Shown one piece after another: positions 22,750 through 57,000 of a stretch of DNA of 64,000 nt. Under the pieces are notes generated by a model, which saw only the letters and a program-made list of their open reading frames with translations, searched no databases and was not told where the DNA came from. Numbering within the stretch: the first letter of the stretch is position 1; the number at the start of each line of letters is the position of its first letter. Source of the DNA: Cololabis saira (lineage: Eukaryota; Chordata; Actinopteri; Beloniformes; Belonidae); NCBI RefSeq assembly GCF_033807715.1, contig NC_084596.1, positions 30,144,879 to 30,208,878 of the forward strand. The letters run 5' to 3'. The translations under genes were made by a program, and so were the position numbers.

Positions 22750-23921
22750 ACAGGGCATTGAACATCCCCCGGAGTTCAGTGAAATCAATGATCAAGAAAT
22801 GGAAGGAATATGGCACTTGTGTGAATCTGCCTAGATCAGGCCGCCCTTGTAAACTGAGTGACCGTGCAAGTAGGAGACTAGTGAGAGAAGCAACCAAGAC
22901 CCCTATGACTACTCTGAAGGAGTTACAAGCTTCAGCTGCAGAGACGGGTGAGACTGTGCATATAGCAACTGCTGCCCGGGTTCTTCACCGATCAAAGCTT
23001 TGTGGGAGAGTGGCAATGAGAAAGCCACTGTTGAAGAAAACTCATATTAGATCTCGACTAGAGTTTGCCAAGAAGCACGTGGATGACTCCATGGTCAAGT
23101 GGAAGAAGATTCTTTGGTCTGATGAGGCCAAAATTGAGCTTTTTGGCCATCAGACAAGGTCTATTAAAGAATCTAAAACACATTTTAAAGATCATCACTC
23201 TCTCTAACAAATGGCAAATTTAACTTCACCTTGGTGTTCATATGGAATTGGTCACTAAAATAGAGGCTTCAATAGCCGAATTAAGACTTAAAACCCTGTG
23301 AGTTACCATGCACTCCACCCAATGTGGACTTGGGGTTTCAGAAGGAAACGAAATAAAAGAGATGGTAGTTTTATCTGAGATATCAGACAAGACATTATGT
23401 TTGGCGAAAACCAAACATTGCACATCACCAAAAACACACCATCCCCACTGTGAAGCATGGTGGTGGTAGCATTATGCTGTGGGGATGTTTCTCAGCAGCC
23501 GAGACCTGGAAGGCTTGTAAAGATTGAGGGCAGAATGAATGCTGCAAAATACACCGAAATCCTGGGGGACAATCTTATTCAGTCTGCAAGAGAACTACGG
23601 CTTAGGAGAAGATTTATTTTCCAGCAAGACAATGATCCAAAGCATACTGCAAAAGCTACACAGGAATGGTTAAAAAAGAACCAGGTTAATGTTCTGGAGT
23701 GGCCAAGTCAAAGCCCAGACCTCAATCCTATAGAGAATTTGTGGCTGGACTTGAAAAGGGCTGTTCATGCCCGATACCCGCGCAACCTGACAGAGCTTGA
23801 GCAGTTTTGCAAGGAAGAATGGAGCAAAATTGCTGTGGGCAGATGTACAAGACTGATTGAGACTTATCCACACAGACTCACTGCTGTGATTGCAGCCAAA
23901 GGTGCATCTACAAAATACTGA
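22750..23921 (+). pseudogene. Tc1-like transposase pseudogene
   Basis: The 5' half reads LNIPRSSVKSMIKKWKEYGT (second helix-turn-helix), LPRSGRPCKLSDRASRRLVREA and the first catalytic aspartate in ILWSDEAKIELFGHQTR. After the insertion, the 3' half resumes [12 protein letters not shown] and [13 protein letters not shown]. It then continues in another frame with QQDNDPKHTAKATQEWL, the second catalytic Asp, and WPSQSPDLNPIENLWLDLKR, the third acidic residue (DDE class). Defects are a missing N-terminus, the 223-bp insertion and a one-base frameshift near 23500. It ends at TGA 23919-23921. The C-terminal half is otherwise very well preserved, suggesting fairly recent activity. Confidence 0.92.
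23157..23382 (+). repeat. 226-bp exact direct repeat, copy 2, inside the Tc1 transposase
   Basis: This is identical to 22227-22452. The inserted block is 23159-23381, and ATCAGACAAG is present on both sides (23149-23158 and 23382-23391), like a 10-bp target duplication. Removing the block and one copy of the 10-mer restores continuous transposase reading. Confidence 0.93.
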
Positions 23922-24145
23922 CTTGAAGGGGGTGAATAATTATGCAAACAATTATATTTCTTTATATATTTTTATTTCATTGACATTACTTTGTAGAAAT
24001 CTGTTTTCACTTTGACATTGAAGAGTTTTTTCCAATACATTTTTGTGTTAAAAAAGCCAAATTTTATTGACCAGGATTGATTTATGAAAGCACTAAAAGG
24101 GTAAAACATCCAAGGGGGTGAATACTTATGATAGGCACTGTACCT

Positions 24146-25490
24146 TGTCTCCTCAATGAGAAAAAAATCAAAGTAGTGGGGACCACACCCAAATTAACAC
24201 AGTTTAAAACTGAATCACTCCCAACACAGTGACCCACACATACTACGGAAACATATACAGGTAAGGGGAGAAGTGGACATGTTCCCTTTCTCACAAACCC
24301 TTAACACTTAACAAATTCAACATTTCTATCCCTGCACAGACAGACTTCCTAGACTTCAAAATGTTCTGTTCACGCAAACTGATTTATTTTCATTTTGAGT
24401 TGAAATTCAAGAATGCTGATAACTGCATATAAAATTAAACTCTTATGTGATGCATCTGAGGAATCTTAAATCCAATTAAACACATTTTTTTATTCTCAGC
24501 TGTGGATGAGATGAAGGCCACACGAGGGCGAAAGAAAGAAAATTCAGTTACTCTCTTTTAAGGCAAAGCAAATCAATTTAGAAAAAAAATGTAATAAGAA
24601 ATTAATGAGATACCTATATCAATCTCCAAGACGGACTAAATGAAAGAGTAAAATGTAGAAAACAACTCTCACCTGCTTAATGATATTCTCAGCAAGATTG
24701 AAAAGAACAATTCTTTCTTGTGATATAACTGTCATTTAAAAAACTATTTTTTTCTAATTTAGCTATAAGAGCATTTAAAGTTCAGTTCTATTTACAAAGG
24801 ACCATTAATGAAACTCCATGTAAAGAAATCATTTCCATGTAATTAGGTTCAACCAACAATAAGTGCAACAGCTAGATTTGGCCAAAAGATGTCATCCTTG
24901 CTACCATACTAGCTGCAATAAAAAAGGCGATTCAGAGTTATAAATTAAGAGGTGCAGATTTTGTTTAAATGCATTCTTCAGTGAAGTTCCATTAAACTGT
25001 TTTACAAAAACAAACATTGTAGGGCTCAACTGTCTGACATCAAAAAGAGCATAGTGAACTGAAAGACCATACAAAGAAGGACAACTGAAAGGCATCAGAT
25101 AAATAAAGGGATACAAAAACCCAAACATTTAAATTTGACCATATCCGAATGCATAATATGAACATTGGGGTGAGGGCAGCACACTGCATGTGTTCACGAT
25201 ATGGTTTGCCTTGCTGGTGAAGAGTGTGCCAGGAAATGTATGAGCTGTAAGTCCTGGACACACTTACAGCTCTTTGCCTTGTTTCTTACCACATCCAGGG
25301 CCAAGTCCACCAACTGAGTTCCTTTAGTGCAGGTAGTACCCCTTTGCCCTGAAATGTGTTACATGCAAAAGCAGAAATCTTTCATGGCTGTAGTGCCTGA
25401 TGGTATCGAAATCTAAACACAAAAATGACAGACACTTCATTAAGACCCCATGACACTGAGTTCTCTTTGATAACATCCATCTCTACATCC
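24146..25490. other. intergenic, nothing recognised
   Basis: AT-rich non-coding sequence. Small frames on both strands lack any family resemblance. Confidence 0.4.
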
Positions 25491-25602
25491 TTTTTCTATA
25501 CCTGCTTACTCCATTGTAGGGTTAAGGGGGTCTGCTGGAGCAAGTCCTATAGCTCACTACAGGCAAAAGGCGAGGGTACACCCTGGACAGGTCAATTTGA
25601 AT
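25491..25602 (-). repeat. common teleost interspersed repeat, partial copy (antisense)
   Basis: The sequence TTTCTATACCTGCTTACTCC... ending in CACCCTGGACAGGTC is the antisense of the 3' part of the repeat seen complete at 37313-37675. It is truncated on both sides. Confidence 0.6.
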
Positions 25603-25704
25603 AACAAATAATACAAATGAACAATGCACACGCTTTACTTTATATTATTCAAATGTGATTGTGCAAATGATTATGTGAATACTTAAACTTCACACATTCT
25701 CCTT

Positions 25705-26780
25705 GGTCTGTTCTCCTTGGTATCTCTGGCTCTGCATTGTCATGGTTCCAATCCAACCTCACCAACAGAACTCAGTTTGTCATCATCCTTGACCTTGGCT
25801 CCTCCTCCCACCCTTCCTCAGTCAACCATGGTGTCCCTCAAGGCTCTGTGCTCGGTCCAACACTCTTCACCACCTACCTGCTCCCCCTCGGCCAGATGAT
25901 ACGCCATCACGGTCTCAGTTTCCATTGCTACGCTGACGATACCCAGCTCTATCTCAGCACCTCACCATCCTCCCAGCTCCCCCCACAGTCTCTGGCTAAC
26001 TGCCTCTGCCATAAAATCCTGGATGACAAGCAACTTTCTCAAACTTAACAGCGACAAGACAGAGTTCATGGTTGTGGCCCCCAAGCTACTGCTCCGGAAG
26101 GTTGGACATCTTCTCATCAGGGTGGACGGCTGCACCATCACACCATCCGAGGTCCGTAATCTGGGCGTCATCTTGGACTCCACCCTCTCCTTCCAGTTGC
26201 ACATTAAATCTGTCACCGAATCTGCCTTCTACCACCTCAGAAACATCTCACGTCTCCGTCCCTCACTCTCTGACTCTGTGGCAGAAACAATCATCCACGC
26301 TTTCTTCACCTCCCGACTGGACTATTGTAATGGAGTCCTGTCCGGGGTTCCAAGTAAAACCCTGGACCGGCTCCAGTACGTGCAGAACTCAGTTGCCAGG
26401 GTTCCCACCCACACCAAGCCCTGGCAGCACATCACCCCCACCCTCATCCACCTCCACTGGCTACCCGTCAAGTTCTGCATACAGTACAAACTCCTCCTAC
26501 TCACCTACAAATCCCTTCACACTCTCGCCCCCCAGTACCTGTCTGACCTCCTTCATCATCACACTCCCTCCCGGAACCTGCGGTCTTCAGACGCTGGTCT
26601 GCTCTCCATCCTCGGACCAGACTGAAAACCTTTGGGGACAGAGCCTTCAGTGTTGCTGCCCCCACCCTCTGAGAACTCTCTCCCTGCCGTAATCCGTGAC
26701 TCCCCTTCTCTGGACAGTTTCAAAACACAACTCAAAACCCACCTTTTCACCCTGGCCTCTCCCCATTAAGTTTTTTTTTA
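25705..26780 (+). mobile_element. L2-type LINE, 5'-truncated, decayed ORF2
   Basis: Two overlapping frames together cover the palm and C-terminal parts of a reverse transcriptase. The first (25737-26030) has [17 protein letters not shown] and the catalytic CYADDTQLY box. The second (26023-26625) has [40 protein letters not shown] and LHWLPVKFCIQYKLLLLTYK. The frame change near 25990-26030 is a small deletion. The upstream endonuclease and N-terminal RT domains are missing. A T-rich 3' end follows. The set of motifs fits the L2/CR1 group common in fish. Confidence 0.8.
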
Positions 26781-26854
26781 AATATTTTTTTTTTTGCACT
26801 GTTTTTCTTTCTTTCTCGTACTGCACTACTTTTATTTTCACTCCAATGTATATA

Positions 26855-27831
26855 TTACGGTTAATGTAGAAAAACGGCTATTTTGCAAAATAGCCGGCTA
26901 ATGTGCAAAATAACCGTCAGGGCAGCTAATGTAGAAAAACGGCAATTTTGCAAAGTACATACATTTTTAAGCTCATGGTGCGCGGACATCACATTTTTAT
27001 TCATCTCTCCAGTGTCGATGCTCGGGTCAGCTCGAGACAATTGTCTCGAGCTGACCGTGGCATGCCGTGGCAATTATAGCGATTATTCTGAGTCCAAATC
27101 CCATGCAGTATATTCCTAAATTGAATATTCCAAAACGAATAATGCAAACTATAGATCACGTCATTGGCACCCCAGAATAGAGCGCCAACGAGGTGGCAAA
27201 GCGCAGTGGACTGCGCTCTGAATTTGGGCACACCTCTACCAGCCTTATAGGTCTGGGAAATGTACTCGCAAATATCCAGTGTGACAGTCTTTGTGAGGAA
27301 AGATCTATTCCCACCTTCTCTTTGCCACCTCCAAAACAGACAAACAGTTGTTGCGTCTCTCTCATGGGAGGTGCGCTCCTAAACCCGAATCGCGCAAACC
27401 CGAAGCGCGCGCATGATGAGATGAGGCCTCTCCTCCTCTTCCATTTGCACAAATTGATTAAACCAAAACCAACTAAGCAAACGTCATTCATTTGGTAGAT
27501 AGAGTCCAGTTACTACACTACAGAATAGCCTACAGTTCAGTCGAATGGATGAAATTCGCGCTTCAAACCAGTCACTTACCATCGCCAATCAGTGCAGTTG
27601 GTGCGTAACAGCCAATTGAAGAAGCCCATATGCTGCACATGCTTGTTGTTGACAAGGTTATTTATGGCTGTTGAAGAAGCCTAACGTTACACTCCCCGAA
27701 GAAATGTCGAGTCTGACACATCCACAGCATTAACCGGCTACTGCCGTTTTTCTACATTAGCCGCCCTGCCGGTTATTTTGCACATTAGCCGGCTATTTTG
27801 CAAAATACACGTTTTTCTACATTAACCGTAA
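26855..27831. mobile_element. MITE-like element with 90-bp terminal inverted repeats built of sub-repeats
   Basis: The left arm (26855-26944) and right arm (27742-27831) are inverted copies with about 4 mismatches in 90 bases. Each arm contains three variants of a CGGYTAATGTRSAAAA unit. The interior (about 800 bp) has no transposase frame and contains a perfect 32-bp palindrome at 27025-27056. A clean target duplication is not evident because both flanks are TA-rich. I do not recognise the superfamily. Confidence 0.75.
27025..27056. repeat. perfect 32-bp palindrome
   Basis: The sequence is self-complementary around the centre at 27040/27041 (GACAA|TTGTC) with no loop. It lies inside the 26855-27831 element. 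Confidence 0.95.
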
Positions 27832-27837
27832 CATATA

Positions 27838-28020
27838 TACTGTGGGCAGCACTGTTGCCTCACAGCAAGAAGGTTCCCGGTTCCACTCCCTGGCCATGTG
27901 GGGGTCTTTCTGTGTGGAGTTTGTATGTTCTCCCTGTGCTTGCGTGGGTTGCCTTCGGGTACTCCGGCTTCCTCCCACAGTCCAAAAACATGCATAGTAG
28001 GTTAATTGGTGATTACTTAC
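27838..28020 (+). repeat. common teleost interspersed repeat, partial copy
   Basis: Begins GGGCAGCACTGTTGCCTCAC and runs through TGTGTGGAGTTTG and CTCCGGCTTCCTCCCACAG to TTAGGTT-like sequence. It is the same family as 37313-37675 but lacks the 3' half. Confidence 0.65.
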
Positions 28021-28560
28021 CGTTCAAGTTTGGTTGTTATTTCTTAACGTAGTTTGTCACCTTTACCGTTTTATCGTGGCAGCGCAGTGTTTTTATTTGT
28101 CCACCAGAAGGCGCCAGTTAATCTGTCACAGCCTATTTAGCTGGCTTTATTTATCTGTTTAATCAGTAATAGCTTAGAAAGAGTAACATTAATGTTGTTA
28201 CTGCTTATGTTTGTTTCCATTTTACTATGTAAATATGTTTATGTAAAAGGCATTACAAAGGGAATATTTTACAACAGACAGTATTTTGTAGTAATGTTTA
28301 TCTTTGTTTATTGTTTGCAGTCTTACAAAAATAAAAGAACTGGAGAGAAATACAAGAAATAAAACTGAGGACCAAAAGAGAAGAAATCCTCAAACAAAAG
28401 AATTTCTTCAGAATGTTAGCTATCTGTCTAGGTGTACAAGCTGAAACAAACTGCGAGGACAGAATAGGGAACTAACTAACTAACTAACTAACAGATCAAG
28501 CATGTATTAAAAAATAAAAATAAGTGCATGTGATTAATGCCATAAAAACAGGGAGGAGGG
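28021..28560. other. intergenic, nothing recognised
   Basis: AT-rich sequence with a short (ACTA)n run near 28470-28492. No gene seen. Confidence 0.35.
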
Positions 28561-28574
28561 AGGGCCAAGTATCG

Positions 28575-29011
28575 ATTGACACAGACCCCCCCCCCCCTCC
28601 CGAACTACGTGTCCTTGTCAAATGTATTTATTAAGTGTTGAATGTGCAGTGTCTATTTTGCTGTTAAAACCGTGAGGCGGGGAGTGCCAGGCCCCGCGGG
28701 ACAGTGCCCCCCACGACCCGGACCCCCCGCCTTTCGGCGGGAGGGGGTCCCACATCACCCACGTTCCCTCACCGGCCTGGGCCTGGGACGGGTGGGTCGG
28801 GTTACCCGGGCCTGGCGGGGCCCGCCGTGCAGCCTGGGGTGCCTTCTGGCGGTGCTGGATCCCCCCGGGGAGGGGGAAACGGTGCGTGATTGTATGTCTG
28901 TGTCGGTGAGAATGCGGTATGGAAGGGTCCTGCCATGGAGGATTTGAGCCTCCATTGGCAGGACATCAAAAACTTAATAATTTATCAATATTATATTATA
29001 CAAAGATGGTT

Positions 29012-29052
<41 letters not shown>

Positions 29053-29635
29053 GTATAGTATATTATATTATTATTAGTATAGGTATCGGATAGGTGAATG
29101 GATGAATGAATGGGATGCCTGGGTCTGGGGCCCTCCGTTGTCGGGCCTGCGCGGGTGTCGCCTTGTTGGGGGGCTCCCTCTCTCCGGGCCCGTCTCCGGT
29201 CCCCCCCGCTGCCTCTACGGCGGGGCGCCCCTCTGGTCTTGGAGGGCCACTTTCGTGGGGGACGGGTGCGCCTGCCCGCGTCGGCGGCCGGGGCGGCTCT
29301 GTCTCTCCGGGCGGGCTGGCCCCCTGCCGGGTGGGGGTCGTTGGCCTGAAGGGTGAGGGCCTCCTGGCCGCGTGTCCGGCCCGGACCGAGTGGCCGGGGA
29401 TTGCCTGGGTCGCGGTCCGCCGCCGCGGGATCCCTGGCTGCTTCTTTCCGCGCCGTGGGGGCCCCGCCCGCGGGCCCCCTCGGCCGCCGCCGGGGGGGGG
29501 GGGGGGCCTCGCAGGCGGTGGGTTGCCTCCCTCCTACTTCTCCCCTCTGTGGGGTTGCCGGTGGCCTGGGTTCCGGGCTCTTCCTTGTCGGCCTCTGGTC
29601 TCGCGGGTGGCGGGGTTGCTCCCCGCCACCCGGTT

Positions 29636-29640
<5 letters not shown>
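28575..29640. repeat. very GC-rich repeat block of unknown family
   Basis: Two strongly GC-rich segments (about 28670-28900 and 29105-29636) are separated by an AT-rich spacer with a (TTA)n run at about 29009-29051. G and C homopolymers are frequent (for example 29491-29504). Several frames are open on both strands only because stop codons are rare in such DNA; none shows a known domain. At 28928-28963 there is an imperfect hairpin (TCCTGCCATGGAGG against CCTCCATTGGCAGGA). The composition is far from the surrounding DNA and looks like an inserted repeat, possibly the GC-rich part of a non-LTR element. Confidence 0.5.

Positions 29641-29728
<88 letters not shown>
29641..29728. repeat. (CA)n microsatellite
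   Basis: About 88 bp of uninterrupted CA, with looser CA-rich sequence continuing to about 29818. Confidence 0.97.
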
Positions 29729-29732
<4 letters not shown>

Positions 29733-30050
29733 GTCATTTAGTCACATGCATACACACACACACACACACACACATGCATGATCATATACATACACACACA
29801 CACACATAGACATACACACTGGCTTGTTCACCTGCATGCTGGCTCTCTAGTTTTTGGGTTTAGGTAGCGGTAGCGATAGCTTAGCTCAGACTGCGATCAG
29901 ATCTCAAGATTTAGGTCGATTGCTGTTCGTGTTTTGGATGGCTCCGTGCCGGTTTCGTGCTTTGTTTGTGGTTTTTTGTTGCAGATTTCCAGTGCTTGAC
30001 GTGTGTCTCCGTGTGTTCCTGCTTCCTGGATTGGCAGTGGATGTTGTCAC

Positions 30051-30080
30051 CCCCCCCCCCAAAAAAAAAAAAAAAAAAAA
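30051..30080. repeat. C-run followed by A-run
   Basis: Ten Cs are followed by about 20 As. Such a junction could be an old polyadenylated insertion end, but it may be simple homopolymer growth. Confidence 0.7.
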
Positions 30081-30286
30081 ACACCGGGTTTGTATGTGTA
30101 TATTTATGTATGTGTACGCATATGTGTGCGTATATATATGTATATATTACATATAGTAATAATGCACATATATACACTTTTGGTTTCTACCGTCATGGTA
30201 TCAATCAATAATATGTGTGCAGACAAGGTAAAAAAAAAAAAAAAAAAAATAAGGAAAATAAATCAATATACTACTACTACTACTAC

Positions 30287-31430
30287 TAGGGCTGGGCGAT
30301 ATGGACCAAAAGTTATATCTCGATATTTTCTAGCTGAATGGCGATACTCGATATATATCAATATTTTTTCTGTGCCATAATTGGGGTCTCCCCCAAAGCA
30401 TTATAGCATAGCATCTCTGTTAGCTTCATTTTTTTTCTGAGGCAAACCCTTAAAAAACAGTCAGTTTTAATACAATGCCTCGTGCCAAATGTCACACAGG
30501 TACCTTTATTAACAGAGGTCTGCATAATATCAAAATGTATAAAACAACTGAAATAAAAATAAACTGCCTGCAAATATAGAATAAAAATGCTTCTTGAATA
30601 AAATAAAACTAATATCCCTTTCCTGCATAACAATTAAATTCAAATACACTGTGCAATTAATACAATGTAGACAGTAACAGACAGACTTTTCCACTGAGGT
30701 TGACAGTTGACAGTGCAAATAACAAAACATTTGTGCAAATCTCAAATAAAACATTCAAGTCAATTTGTCACAAAATTACGACGGAGTATTAGGGCCAAAC
30801 TAAGACAAAAAAAAAAAAAGAAATTACGAGAATAAAGTCATAATGTTGCGAGCATAAAGTCGTAATAGAATAAAGTCGTAATATTACGAGGATAAAGTCG
30901 TAACATTACGAGAATAAAGTCGTAATTTATTAGAATAAAGTCTTAATATTACGAGAATAAAGTCGTAATATTATGAGAATAAAGTCGTAATATTATGAGA
31001 ATAAAGTCGTCATATTATGAGAATAAAAACGTAACATTACGAGAATAAAGTCGCAATTTATGAGAATAAAGTCGTAATATTACAAGAATAAAGTGTTAAT
31101 TTATGTGAACTCTAACAGGAAGAGTGTGTTAAAATGTTGAATATTGAGCATCTTGTGAAGTTATATTTATATATTTATAATATATTTAATATTACGATTT
31201 TATTCTTGTAATATTACGATTTTATTCTCATATTATTATGACTTTATTTTCGTAATTTCCTTCTTTTTTTTTCTTAGTTTGGCCCTAATACTCCGTCGTA
31301 CAAAATAAGCTATATCAAAATCATTAAAAAAAGAATAATTAAAATCGATATAAACGATATTGTCTCGTACCATATCGAGTTTGAAAATATATCAATATAT
31401 ATTAAAATCTCGATATATTGCCCAGCCCTA
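30287..31430. mobile_element. hAT-like non-autonomous element with a nested element
   Basis: The ends are TAGGGCTGGGCGATAT and ATATTGCCCAGCCCTA, inverted repeats with one mismatch. The 8 bp on each side read ACTACTAC, matching the 8-bp target duplication of hAT elements, although the site is itself a (CTA)n microsatellite. No transposase frame is present. A second element (30777-31300) sits inside it. Confidence 0.8.
30777..31300. mobile_element. nested palindromic element with internal tandem repeats
   Basis: The ends are TACGACGGAGTATTAGGGCC and its complement. CAAAAT flanks both sides (30771-30776 and 31301-31306) as a 6-bp target duplication. The interior is a degenerate tandem of an approximately 27-bp unit containing ATTACGAGAATAAAGTCGTA. 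Removing it restores the continuous host element. Confidence 0.85.
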
Positions 31431-31442
31431 ACTACTACTACT

Positions 31443-31544
<102 letters not shown>

Positions 31545-31584
31545 TGTTGTTTTCTTATTTGAAACATTCAAATAAAGACAGTGT

Positions 31585-31675
31585 GCTTATTGTTTAAAGT
31601 CTGGAAAGCGTCTAGAGACAACTTTTGTTGTATTAGACGCTATACAAATAAAATTCAATTGAATTGAATAAAATC
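31585..31675 (+). mobile_element. LINE/SINE 3' tail with (AATTG)n end
   Basis: AGCGTCTAGAGACAACTTTT...GACGCTATACAAATAAA followed by ATTCAATTGAATTGA matches the 3' ends of teleost L2-mobilised elements, which terminate in short ATTGA-like repeats. It may be the 3' end of the composite repeat that starts in the GC-rich block. Confidence 0.55.
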
Positions 31676-31689
31676 CACCATCCCCCCTG

Positions 31690-57000
<25,311 letters not shown>

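Larger units (their letters stand above)
22746..24145 (+). mobile_element. Tc1/mariner element, 5'-truncated and interrupted
   Basis: The right end carries a Tc1-type terminal repeat (…CACCCCCTTGGATG… inverted, ending TAGGCACTGTA at 24145). No matching left terminal repeat is present within several hundred bases upstream. The interior is a transposase gene split by the 223-bp insertion at 23159-23381. The element lacks one terminal repeat, the start of the gene and an intact frame, so it cannot move by itself. Confidence 0.9.

Noticed and set aside
28466..28494. (ACTA)n run considered as a CRISPR-like or direct-repeat array
   Set aside because: It is a short tetranucleotide microsatellite without spacers, and the genome is eukaryotic.
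29049..29809. Long overlapping frames of 126-226 codons on both strands in the GC-rich block
   Set aside because: They are open because stop codons are rare in GC-rich DNA, they run into (CA)n giving poly-Thr/His or Cys/Val, and they show no domain.
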